A DNA stretch of 64,000 nucleotides from Jacaranda mimosifolia (taxonomy: Eukaryota > Streptophyta > Magnoliopsida > Lamiales > Bignoniaceae): NCBI GenBank assembly GCA_018894105.1, contig CM032121.1:19006730-19070729 (forward strand), given 5' to 3'. Shown piece after piece: positions 37,036-49,200 of this stretch (positions within the stretch are counted from its first letter, which is position 1; every line of letters starts with the position of its first letter). Below the pieces are notes generated by a model. The model had not been told where the DNA came from. It was given only the letters and a program-made list of their open reading frames with translations, and searched no databases. A program made the translations under genes and the position numbers.

Positions 37036-37948
37036 TAGGGGTGAGCATTCAGTTAACCAAACCAAATTCCACTCTGAAAATCGAAGCAAATCATGTTCGG
37101 TTCGGATTGATTCGGGTTTTTAATAGGTATTAACCGAGATTGAACCTTTCAAAATCGATTTGGTTTCAGTTCAAGCTCCCTTCCCCTCATAACTACCATT
37201 TGAAAACCATGGGAAGACTCATAAAAAATTTAAATTGGATTACTTATTTTTTTGATATCAAAAAGTGTGATAAAATTTTGTTTGATAAAAAATGTTTAGT
37301 TTTAGCTAAAAGAATTGAATTGGATTATAATATTTTTTGATACAAAAAAATCTGTAAAACAAATTTGCGTGATGACAAATTTGAATTGGATAAATATTTG
37401 GTACCAACATATTTGATAAAATCAAATTTGATATATATTGTAATAAGATGATGAAATCAATTTTATTTTAAAAAGTAATGGCAATTAATTTTATTTTCTC
37501 TTCTCTCTTCTCCAATTTTACTTTATTTTTTAAAAATTATTTCATCCTATCAAAAGCTTCTCTTTTTATTTATTTCTAAAATTTAAAAATATATTAACAT
37601 TTACATTATTTTAAAAATTATATTTATTTTTGAAATTTACTAAAACTACTAGCATATACTAAAAGATATTCTCACACTTATATTAGATGATGTAGGCACT
37701 TGAACATAATACTTAAACGGGTTTGCAATTCTATTTAACTAAACTTAATTGATTTTTTGGATTTTCGGTTCAATTTTGATTAACTGAGTAAAAAAAAAAA
37801 AAATCAAACTACACCAAAAATCAAATTCTTTTAAGCATAAACTGAAAATCAAACCAAACATACTTCGGTTAAGTTCAATAAGGGCTTTTTTTTTTTTTTT
37901 TAATTTTCCATCGGTATGGTCAGTTTTTATTTTTCTTGCACAACCCTT
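37036..37948. mobile_element. hAT-like element with GGTTCGGTT/AACCGAACC word arrays
   Basis: Target duplications CTAAAGTG (37028-37035) and CTAAAATG (37949-37956). Inverted ends TAGGGGTGAGCA and AAGGGTTGTGCA. Near the ends are GTTCGGTTCGGATT, AACCGAG, ACTTCGGTTAAG and similar words; the centre is AT-rich. 913 bp, no coding. The related sequence at 41076-41757 is uninterrupted at the same spot (CCCTAAAATG), which serves as an empty site. Confidence 0.8.
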
Positions 37949-38205
37949 CTAAAATGTCAAAATTTTAACACTTTTTGTCCCTACCATTAGTTCTAGAGGT
38001 AAATGTGATGAAAAGTGGTCATGCGCGAGCACATGACCACTCATTGAGGGAAAAAGTTATATCCCTTGGCCCTTTTCCCGTTAAACAGGTTAGTTGTAAG
38101 TCATCCTCCCATTTTGCTCTATTTTTAGCAATTTTACACATTAAGCAGCAATAAGCCAAGCAAGAGTGGCAAGAGTAGAACAATACCATAGTAGAGGAAG
38201 AAAAA

Positions 38206-38456
38206 TGAGTTTGAGCAACTTATTTAACAGCCATGGAAGAGAGAGTGAAAGCAACATATATTTTTTTCCAAAACCTCTATTAATTTGCAATTGTGGATAT
38301 AAGCTACCATTATTATCATGAAGTTCAAATAACCCAAAAAGGAGATATCATGCTTGCCCAAATCATGGGCTATGTTTATGCAATTTTCTTTTATTTTAAT
38401 GTTTACAATATATAATAACTAGAAGTTTTATTGATGAACTTGAAATAGAAGAGAAA
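38206..38456 (+). pseudogene. GRF-type zinc-finger gene relic of MULE-beta
   Basis: ATG at 38206 reads MSLSNLFNSHGRES and on to ICNCGYKLPLLS, then an in-frame TGA, then SSNNPKRRYHACPNHG: the CxCG, NPxRR(Y/F)xxC core of a zf-GRF domain. After an intron-like gap a short homology to exon 2 of the MULE-gamma copy (TTTTATTGATGAACTTGAA) runs to about 38456 and then breaks off before the FFxW part. It lies inside the left terminal region and points inward, convergent with the antisense transposase tail at 40747-41075. Confidence 0.6.
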
Positions 38457-38626
38457 ATATTGTCTTGCTCACAAAATTCCAGCACACACTGCACTAAAAG
38501 CATATTGTCTTGCTCAAAATTCCAACAGTTATTGCATTTTCAACATGCATGCTTGATTGTTCAAAAATTCTCAGCATAGCACAATTCCAAGTTCCACCAC
38601 ATTACCAAGTTAGGCAATACAAATAA

Positions 38627-40746
38627 TCTATACTATTTAAAAAGGAAAGCCTCCTTATACACCTAAAACAGTGGTTACTATGTTGCTACACCAAAATATG
38701 TATTTCCTAAAATAACCCTATATCTAACTATACATAACTCCCCACTTATTCTTCAACTCCTCCCCATGTATTTTCCAACTCCTCCCCATTACCTATAACT
38801 CATCCCTTACTCATTAACTGATTTTTTTCATTATCCATAACTTCCAATTATTTTCAGAAATAGGTAAGATTTTCTAAGGTATTACTCTCTTGTGTTACTG
38901 TGAATATAAAATTTCACTTTATTGATTTATTTTGTTGTGTTTCTCAAATTTATCAAAATTGTCCATCTAATTGTATTTTTTTGATAAAAAAATGACGAGA
39001 GTTACTTCTATCAGAGTTTTATGTTTTCACATTCTTTTACTATCCTTATGTTAATAATCCTTTTGTTGCAGAATGTCGTGGAAGGTGTTACCAACATCAA
39101 CACTCAACTTTTCTCCATTTGCTCGGTTAACATCAAAATAAGAAGGCCAGGCGAGAAATTTAGGAAACCACGTTACAAACTAAAAATTTCCCAACCTCTT
39201 CTAGTATGCTTTTCATTAAATTTTGTTTGCTGAGTTTTCTATTTTTTGATTACTTCTAAAACATTTCATGCCAAATTTGATGCTAAGGCTTATTTATAGG
39301 CAATCAATAGTCCGACTCTTTTGATAATAAGGAATTTGAGGTTGGTTTCTTCATCTTCACAAAACCAGTTGTTGCATTTGTTTTTTGTTACCCTATATCA
39401 GTTAAGATGATTCTTTTTTATTAATTAATTTATTTGTTTTAGAGGGTGGGTTGTTCAATCAGATTTTATCTTTTTCAATGGAGAAGCATGTTCGGATATA
39501 TTTTAGGGCAATACCAGTACTTCATGGAGCAAATTGAGAGGATGATGAATTGTGGAGTTGTGTGGTGGCTATGGAGGAGTGTGGGATGGATGAAGTGGAG
39601 GAGATGGTGAAATTGTTTAACTTTATGTTTGGGTCTTGAATTTTAAAGTAGAAAATAACAGGGAAAATTATTTTCATGTTTCAAATGATGTAACTAATAT
39701 TTGCACATTTGCATTCTTTTTTTCTTTTTCTTCACTATTTTTCTTGATCCAAATATAGCCTAAGAGATCGGGATTGATTAATGTAAAGAATGTGATTTTG
39801 GCTGGGGATATAAGAACTACGATCCTTTAGGAGAGTTAACAATCTCTTTTCCTTTGTTGATGATAATTTATTTTTCTCTTTTTTTTTATTCCTTATGTTG
39901 TCTTCAATCATTTTTTTAATCAAAATCTAGAATGAAGTTACATTAGCATGTTCTAGAGAAAATTAATATATGTATTTCTTTGGCATGTTCTACATATGTA
40001 TTTCTTTGGCATGAAATAAGTTTTCCAAAAATGGAAAACTCAAAAGAAAACACATTTGTCAAGAAAAATGTTAAAAGTAAGATGAGTGTGCATATATTCG
40101 AGATGCTGATGATGCCAATATAGAAATGGTACAAACCAAATTTAGAACATGACTGTATCTCACTATTTTTTTAAAAACTAATTTACATTATTCATAATGT
40201 TTACTCTCATTTTTAGTTCTTTAAACATCATCATAAAAAGATGGTGCACTTGGATCAATGAATGCAAGTTGTATTGTAAAACAACTACAAGTTAATTTGT
40301 TGTTGTCATACTATAATTAATTTACATAAATATGTACAGGATTAAGCTACCTAAACATGGATTACATTTCATCATTGCAGGTACATGCCAAAGGCTTATT
40401 GTGTGAAGTAAAGGAGCTATACAAAATACTTTCTTTGTACTTAAATATGTTACCAATCCCCTCTCTTGACAAATGTGTTTTCTATTAGTTTACTTATATA
40501 ATTCATTTATAGGTTGATTTGGGAACACATAATTCTTTTACTGCTTTATCTTGGATTTATACATGGTTTTGACCTTTCTAGCCAAATAACTAAATTTCAT
40601 GTATTACCACTTTAAGCAACAAAATTAGATTTTTATTATAACTTAACAGTTAATTTTTACTATACTAGATTATAATTTTTTAAAACAAAAATATGTTACG
40701 CTCAAATATTTTTATGCGCGTGGGGACCTCGTGCGATGGCAACTAG
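38627..40746 (+). mobile_element. non-autonomous Helitron
   Basis: 5' end TCTATACTATTTAAAAAGG preceded by A, and 3' end CTAG followed by T, the Helitron target-site rule. A GC-rich hairpin (CGCGTG..CGTGCG, about 40717-40733) lies some ten bases before the CTAG. Length 2.12 kb, no Rep/helicase coding. The sequence on either side (up to 38626 and from 40747) continues one and the same homology to the MULE-gamma right part, so the Helitron sits inside MULE-beta. Confidence 0.78.
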
Positions 40747-41298
40747 TATTAAATATAATATCCAACATAATAGCATCTTTCAAATTGATTCGTTACTCAA
40801 TCAATAATATCAAATACTACAACAATATTAATTTAAAACAAAATCCAACAAAAGCATCCTTACAAACTAAACAATAAGAATCATCCTTGCAAACATCTCA
40901 ATAATAATATAACAATACAAAAATAATAATTTAAAATACAAAGACAACAAGATAATAAGACAATATCAATATTCAACAAGACAACACAAAGTAAAACTGA
41001 AGACTTGGATACAATTTCCTAAATCATGAATGAGCTCCGCTTCTCTTAGAGGTAGAAGACTTGTTGGCACTACACTTTAGAAAATTTTATTTTATTTTGA
41101 AATATTCATAAAGAAAATATAAATCATAAATTTGAAAAAAAAAAAGAGTATTATAATATAACACCAAAAGTACAAATTTATGAAATATTTTCATCCACTA
41201 TAACAATATTAGACACTAAAAATACTAAAAAAGTATCACTTACATATCATTTAATAGAATTTCTATGGCATTTTAATATGTTACTATGTGCATTTTTA

Positions 41299-41466
41299 GT
41301 GGTATGTTAATTAACATATCATCAAAATATCTTCTGTGGTACTTTAACATGTCAGTGGCATGTTAATTAACGTATCATCAAAATATCTTCTGTGGTACTT
41401 TAACATGTCAGTGGCATGTTAATTAACGTATCATCAAAATATCTTCTGTGGTACTTTAACATGTCA
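41299..41466. repeat. 56-bp x3 tandem repeat inside the MULE-gamma left terminal region
   Basis: Copies begin at 41299, 41355 and 41411 with GTGG(T/C)ATGTTAATTAAC; the last two are identical through TTTAACATGTCA. The matching MULE-beta copy lacks this expansion. Confidence 0.9.
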
Positions 41467-43294
41467 TTTAATTAATTTTTGTAATATTTTAACATATCAT
41501 TTAATGTATTTCTTGTTGCATTTTATTAATTCCACAACAAAACTAATTAGTAATATTTATACCTATAGCTACATTACGATAAATTATAATTTTGATACTC
41601 AAACTTAGCCATTATTCAATTTTATTCCCTAAATAATTTGGAGTTACAATATTGGTCCCTAAAATGTTATTTTTAATACTTTTCATCCTTGTCATTAGTT
41701 TTGGAGTTAAATGTGATGGAAAGTAGTAGCATATGACCGCTCATATGTGGGGTTATGCTGAGTTAGGGTGCAATGAGAAGGGTAGTATTAGGTTTGGCTT
41801 AGATGTAGGAAAAAGAAAAGGAAAAAAAAAAAAAAGCTTACACAAACAATAAAAATGCATAGAAAAAGATGTTGATGTCTATGGTTTAAGGAATTACATA
41901 CCTAAAGCTTAAGAGGTTGAGATATACGCATAGATTGCTTAATGAATTTGTTATGATAGATACGATCAAGTTGGTTTAGAGGCTGTGAATAAGGATAGTA
42001 GGGATGGATTGAATGATGGAGATGATTCTAGTGAGGATAAGGATTTGTTTCATGAAAGTGACTATGATACGGAGGAAGATGACAAGTTGTATGAGGTATA
42101 TATAGATCCTGAGGCTGAATTTGATGGGTCAAACAACGATAAAACCATTAAAGTGAATGAATTTATTAGTGAAGACACTATGCTGCAAGATTTAGAAAGT
42201 GAGGAAGATTGCATAGGTATTGATGAAGATTTAGCTAGCAAACATGGTTCTGATGAGGAGATTGGAGGGCAACACCCCATGTTTAAAACGATAGAGAAAA
42301 TAAAAATCCAAAATTTAAACTGGGTTTGATTTTTATTTCCAAGGATAAGGCCAATTTTCAGTAGAAAGCCACCGCTGTAGGAGATGTATGATGGTCAAAT
42401 TTCTTAAGAATGACATGATAAGATTGAGAGCTATGTGTAAAAATAAAAAGGAATGTGGATGATTTGTTTTTATATAAAAAATACATAGTAACAATACGTG
42501 GTAATTAGAGAACTACAAACCCATCCATAATAAATGCTCATGGAATTGTAGCAACTCAAGCCTCAACTTTGGTTGGTTAGACTAGACTTTCTAATTTTTT
42601 TTAAAGAAAATCCAAAGTCAGGAACATCTGAGTTCAATAATGAAATTTGCACAACTATAAAGGCTAATGTCTCAAAATCACAAGCTTATAAAGCAAGAAA
42701 AAGCTTTGAAGTTGATAGAGGGAAGCATGGAGGAACAACTTACTAAAAGTTGGAATTGTTGCTTGGAGATTGAAAGAAGTAAGGCTCAACAGTAGTAATA
42801 AATCTAGTAGAGACACAAGGAACACATAATAAAAGATTTCAAAGATTTCACATGCACTTTGAAGCATGTAAACTTGAATTCAAAAATGCTTGTAGGTTTG
42901 TTATACGAGTGGATGGCTGCTTTCTTAAAGGGAATTATAGGGGTCAATTATTATCAACAGTTAGGCTATATCAAATGATATCTTTTCACTTGCATACATA
43001 ATAGTTGAGAGTGAAACAAAAGAGAGCTAAAGCTAATTTCTTAGTCTTTTGGATGGTAATATAGAGTTTCAAAATCAACATACTTGACTTTCATGTTAGA
43101 TAAGAAAAAAAGTATTGTCTGGCCCTATCCTTTGGATATTTGCTATCAAATACTAAAAGTAGATTTTGTGTGAGGCACTTGCATACTACTACAGAAATAG
43201 ATAGTTTTAATGATCTAGTTATTAAAAATGCATTGTGGGAAACAACTAAAGCAATAAAAAAGAATAGAGGACTTGAAAGAAATAAATGAGGAAG

Positions 43295-43878
43295 TGAAAG
43301 TTTATGTGTGTAATATAGTAAAAGGTGAATAATGAAAACTAAAATATCACAACAATCGAAAGACTTTTGAGAATAAGGTAAAGAGACATAGAAATTTATA
43401 GTGGTTCGGCGAGCCTAGTCCACTACCAAAGTGATAACACTTAGGATTTTTAACTTACAATTTTATTAGAAGAAAAGCAGATACAAGATACAAAGTACCA
43501 AAAAGCTGGAACTTGCACTGCTACAAAGGCTGACTATATGACACTAATACAAGTACTCACTCAACTATTTGCAAACAACTAAAGGCTTATGAAGTATATT
43601 GTGAGTCTTGCTCAACACATAATGTGTTTCTCACTTAAATAGGTTGCTCAACAGAGTTTTCCTTTGACAGCCGAGCTTGTAATATGCTGTTTTCCTTCTC
43701 TAATTGACAACCAATCTTTCTTTCTTTGATTCCAAAAATCACTTGTGATATTATCCTTATTCAAACTTTGATATGAACAAAGAAACATTTCTAAATGGTA
43801 ACTTGCCATGTGAAAGAGGATAAAAGACAAGATAATTGATTTGTCATTGTCAAAACCCATTTAGAGAAGATCCTAACA
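43295..43878 (-). repeat. 3' LTR of the SIRE-like element
   Basis: 584 bp, aligning along its length with 50780-51365 with many substitutions and few gaps. Confidence 0.9.
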
Positions 43879-44299
43879 ATCTCCCCATTTTTGATGATGA
43901 CCAAGCAATTATCATTTCCCCATGTCAAAGATAAACAGTAGCTCATAGTTCAGTTATCACAATATGTAATTATCTCACTCTGTTAAGATCAGTCAAGCAT
44001 AGTTACATTCTTACAAAAAGTAACATGATGATTCATAATACTTAAAAGGATAATAAAAGTAGTAGATGATAATATCCTACAATAAGAGACTTAAAGAAAC
44101 AATAGATAAGCATGATGATTCATAATACTTAAAAAAATAAGAGAAGTAGCAGATGGTAATATTCTATAATAAGAGACTTAAAGAAACAATAGATAAGCAT
44201 TTTGTTTGTTTGAGATAAAAGCAAAACAAATGATCATCAGTTTAAGGAATCCACAAAAGTAGCATCAAGAGTTATAATCTACCAGAACTTTGGTCAGAA

Positions 44300-45675
44300 T
44301 GGTAATCTCCCCTTTCATCATCAAAAAGCTAAGTCAATTAATCACTTTGAGATTGCTTACAAAGGCTATGACGAAGTTCTTTGATGTTATGGTGCAAATC
44401 TCCAATACCGTGGTGACAATGACGAAAGTGATCATTAAAAGTAGTTAGGAGTTCAGTAACCTGTGTTTTAAGGGATGCAACGGTATTCGCAAGCTTAGAG
44501 AGTTGAGTACGCATCTTAATAACTTTGGCAGAGACTGTATCAAGAGTTGTAAAGAGCTGGCCAACTGGTATTTCTGGTGGAAGCCACCCCTGTTTTGAGG
44601 TAATGGCACCGAGGCGACTGAGGGGGAATCATGAAAAGAGTCAGGAACTGTGTAAATAGGTGTTTTTCTTTGTTGCGATAGGATTTTCGCTGAGGGACAG
44701 AAGGAGCAATAGAAGTATAGGTGCCCTTAAACTAAACACCATCATCCCCACAATGGATTTTCATTTTTTTTAGATTTTGAAAGTCTACAACCTTACATTC
44801 ATGAGGTTCTTCAATCTAAGGAGAGGGTAAGAAAATATTCTCCATTTTAAAAATATGAGTTAGGAGCATACCATAAAGAAGATTTCAAGAAAGATGATGA
44901 AAAACATGATGAATGTAATGAGGAATTAGGTATCCAATGTTCATAGATTGTCCAGTGACTGACATGTATAGTAGAAAAATGGAAAGTCTGTTCATATTGA
45001 GTGCCCACTACTATTGGATGTGTGAGATAGAATGGTAAGATTGATCAAACGATGCATAAAGAAGTGATCAATATGAAGTTTGTTAAGAGCCTCACCCTTA
45101 GACAGTTTAGGGGGTTTTTCTTCCCAAAACAAAGATTTAGCATGAGATAAATTGAAAGCAATGTCAGTGCACCATTTCCCAAAGGCAAAACTAACCCCAG
45201 AGTCAGATAGTCCTAAGTAATGATTTAATTTAGCAACAGTAAGAGTGAAAGAAGTATTGAGAACATTGGAACAAAGAATAAGAGAGTGAGTAACCGAATT
45301 ATCTTCAAATATGAGATTAGCATAGAAAAATCGAACCAGAAGGGGATACGATGGTTCATTGATGCTTATGAAGTCTTTCCACCCCATTCGATCAACCTAT
45401 TTGAGCATAGGGAAAGATGGAATTTTGGTGAAATCTATTGAGTGTCCCCAGTTGATATGCTAATTTTGCATGGAGGAGGAGAAGACATCGGAGGCTTTGG
45501 CGATAGGAAATTTGATGTTTGGAGGAACAGAGAGAAAGTCCCAGTTGTTAAAACTTGTATTAGTGAAGTTGTTTGGATATGGAGTGTAAGATTTGGAAGA
45601 GGGTTTTGACATTGGCAGTTGTGGGGAAGAAGATGGAATAGATCGAATGGAGAGGATCGAAGGAGATGAAGGCAA
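44300..45675 (-). pseudogene. third ORF of the SIRE-like element (env-position, plant-transposon domain-like)
   Basis: Between RNase H (ending about 46218) and the 3' LTR the minus strand carries a frame from 45675 to 44992 broken by stops near 45460 and 45390, then further degraded sequence to about 44300. The best-preserved part reads GWKDFISINEPSYPLLVRFF, YANLIFEDNSVTHSLILCSN and LNHYLGLSDSG. This resembles the 'putative plant transposon protein' domain found as an accessory ORF in plant LTR elements (Pfam PF20167, from memory) rather than an envelope glycoprotein; no clear transmembrane anchor is seen. A Ser/Pro-rich stretch precedes it. Downstream, a Leu/Ile coiled segment is suggested. 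Function unknown. Confidence 0.5.
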
Positions 45676-46217
45676 CCTTGTAGAGGGCTGAGTACAGTGA
45701 GTGGATGGGGTATGGCAGTGTAATGGTGGAGGTGTTTTGGAATCACTATCGGAGATAATAAGGCGACGACAGTGTGTTGACTCAGTTTCTTTAAGAGAAA
45801 AAGGTTAGGGCGGCTTTTTAGAGACGCCGATGGTAAGAAATGAAAGCCATAGAAGATGAGGGTTTGTGAGAATAAGAAAAGGATGAGGGTTTTTTTGGAA
45901 AGAAGGTAGATTAGACGGTGTGAAAGGCTTTGTTTTTCATTTTTCATTTTTATTTTTTTCAATGGAGTGAGTGAAGATTTTGTTTCCAAGAAGATAGATA
46001 ATTTCAAGAAGTAGATTTAGGGATTTAAAAGGACTATAGAATTTTAAATTTTGCAAAGATAGTTTTAGGGATATAATGTGTGTGTGTGTGTGAGAGAGAG
46101 AGAGATAGAGAGAGAATGAAGGTTTCCTTTTCTTTTTTTTTTTAAAAATCATACTATATTTTTGCAGGAAAGGAAAAAATGCCTAATTTGGATTTTAGAA
46201 AGAAAATCTTTCTTCAG

Positions 46218-49200
46218 CTAGGGTTTAGTGAAGGTGTCAGCTAGTTGATTTGAAGAGGCCACATAATTTATGCAAACATTCCTATTGGCAACGTGATCTT
46301 TAATAAAATGGAGATGAATTTCTATGTGTTTAGTGCGAGAGTGATGAACAGGATTTCGAGTAATATTAATTGCACTAGTGTTATCACAATGAATAGGGAC
46401 ACATGAGAAATTCAAGCCAAAATAAGTCCTTGTTTCATCTATATTAACTGAGTGCAACAACTACCTAGTGCCATGTACTCCGCTTCTATGGTTGAGAGAG
46501 CAACGACACTTTATTTTTTGCTACACTAACTAACCAGATTTTCACCAAGAAGTTGACAAGTTTCAGTTGTGCTTTTTTGATCAACTTTGCATCCTACATA
46601 GTTAGTATTAGGAAAGCCAACAAGAGAGAAAGAGTTTGATCAAGGATACCATAGGCCCAAATTGATAGATCCTTTTAAGTATCAAAGAATTCGTCTTACA
46701 GCATTGAGGTGAGACTCTTTGAGATTAGCTTGAAATCTTGCACATAGACTAGTAGCAAAGAGTATGCCTAGTCGACTCAATACATAGATTCATCAATGTC
46801 ATTTTTGGATGGGGCAAGTTCCAGTTTGGTATTAGGTGCCATGGGAACTGAAAAATCTTTGCAATTTTCCATACCAAACTTTCATAGTAATTATATGGCA
46901 TATGTTTCTTGATAGAGAAAAATTCATTTGAGACTTTGTTTAGTTTGCAAACTAAGAAAGAAATTTAGTTGACCCGTGAGACTCATTTCAAACTCCTTCT
47001 TCATGCATGAGACAAATTCACTGCAGAGTTCAGATGTAGTTCCTCCAAAAATGATGTCATTTATATAGATTTGTCCTAATAGAAAACCCTTCTCATGATG
47101 CTTGGTGAATAGAGTGTTATCAATGGAACCCATGTAAAAAATTTTTGTAATAAGAAAAGTGCTTAGCCTTTCATACCAGGCTCTTGGAGCCTTTTTAAGC
47201 TATAAAGAGCTTTTTATAGTTTGAAAACATGATTGGAAAGTCTCCATTTTTAAAACCGGGTAGTTGTTCAACAAAGACTTCTTCTTTAATGAATCTATTC
47301 AAAAATGTACTTTTAACATCCATTTGAAATAGGATAAAGTTTTTATGAGATGCATATGCTAAAATCATGCGAATTGACTTAAGTCATGCAATTGGTGCAT
47401 AAGTTTCATCATAATCAATACCCTCATGTTGAGACTATCCCTTAGCAACAAGTCTAGCTTTATTTTTGATAACATTACCTTTTTCATCAAGCTTCTTGCG
47501 GAAGACCCACTTGGTTTTGATTATAGGATGATTGAGTGGTCTTTTTACTAAGTTCCAGACTTTGTTATTATCAAACTGCAATAGTTCCTCCCCCATTGAA
47601 CAGACCCATGAGTCATCCTTTAAGGCCTCTTTAATACTTCTAGGTTCTGAAAGGGATAAGAACACGACATTAGTAGAATTTGATGCTTCTTTCCTTACCT
47701 TAGACCTTGTAGTAATTTCTCTTTGTGGATCTCCAATTACGTTAGTGATAGAATGTCTGGATGCGTGTTTGAATTTCCTCATATTTTGGTCATGTTCCTT
47801 AGTGAAACTTCCAATTGTGGTATTTGTGATGAGTTCATTTTCTTGAGGTTCCTATTCAATTTCGTTTTCTTGATGCACAACTTCAATAATTTGATCAATT
47901 CCTGAAGATTCAATGCTCAAAGTTTCCTTGGCTATCAGAGGGTTAGTCTCATCAAATACAATATGAATAGTTTCTTGTACAACCCCCTTTTTTTTTTATT
48001 ATGGACTCGATATGCTTTGCTATGAATTGAGTATCCAACAAAAATGCTATCATCAAATTTTGAGTCAAACTTACCTCGAGGGTCTCTGTCATTGAGAATG
48101 TGGTGTTTGCATCCGAAGACTCGAAAATAGGAAACATTTGGAACTTTTCCAGTCCATAGTTCATATGACATTTTCTTGATAAACGTCTTAAGAACACTCT
48201 GTTGATGACATAGCAGGCCGTGTTGATTGCTTCAACCTAAAAAGATTTTGGTAGGTTGTATTCATTCAGCATTGATCGTGCCATTTCTTGAAGTACTATA
48301 TTCTTTCTTTCAACTATCCTATTTTGTTGGGGTGTTGTAGGAACATAAAAGTTATGAGTATAGCCACATTCATCACAAAAATTGCTAAAGTCCATATTAT
48401 CAAATTCCATATCGTGATCACTTCTTATGTACTTAATACTAAAACCTTTTTATTTTGAATTTTCTTAGTGAGTGGAATGAAGGACCTTAATGCATCATTT
48501 TTATATAAAAGAAAATGAACCCAGGTAAAATGAGAAAAATCATCCACGATTACTGAGACATACTTACTTCCACCTAATGACTGAGTTTTCCTTAGACCAA
48601 AAAGGTCTAGGTGAAGAAGTTCTAAAGGTTTGTAAGTTCCAACATCATTTATTGGTTTAAAAGAAGTTTTTAATTGCTTCCCTTTTACACATGCATCACA
48701 TACTTTGTTTTTTGTCAAAACTCAAATTAGGAAATCCTGTTACCGGATTCTTTTTAACAATATGATTTACTAACTTCATGTTTGCATGACCTAGGTGTCT
48801 ATGCCATGTCCAACCAGGATCTTCAAATGCAACAAGACATTTTACCTTTTGATTTGAGAGATCATTCAGATTTATGTAGTACATGTTTTTGTCCCTAGTA
48901 GCAATAAAAAAAGGTTCATCATCTTTTGAAACTATGCAAAGTGAGGTTTTGAACTGTACTTGATATCTGTAGTCACATAGTTGACTTAGGCTTAATAGAT
49001 TATGTTTTAGTCCTTCTACTAACCAGATATTCTCAATGGAAGTTCCAGTGTTCTTTCTAACGGTTCCTTTTCCAATAATCTTACCTTTGGTGTTATTCGC
49101 GAATATTATATTTCCTCTGTTGATTTCTTGCAGATTTGAGAAGAATGACCTATCACCTATCATATGTCTGGAACATCCACTATCTAGTTACCATGTCTCG

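Larger units (their letters stand above)
36713..41075 (-). mobile_element. MULE-beta, truncated Mutator-like element carrying hAT and Helitron insertions
   Basis: The left part, 36713-37035 plus 37949-38050, matches 41076-41757 and is interpreted as a long MULE terminal region. Then come a GRF zinc-finger relic (+) and, beyond a Helitron, 40747-41075, which in reverse complement matches the 3' tail of the MULE-gamma transposase and its downstream sequence (52500-52830). So this is the GRF-side end of a MULE whose transposase pointed left. It stops at 41075, where MULE-gamma begins. That the A and B copies are termini is inference. Confidence 0.55.

Noticed and set aside
42664..42867. 67-residue minus-strand frame with Leu/Phe-rich sequence
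   Set aside because: It is antisense to the degenerate MULE-gamma transposase.
45435..46007. 190-residue frame upstream of the third ORF of the SIRE-like element
   Set aside because: The in-frame continuation of the recognisable domain is the overlapping frame from 45675; the longer one is probably a shadow of low-complexity Ser/Pro/Leu DNA.
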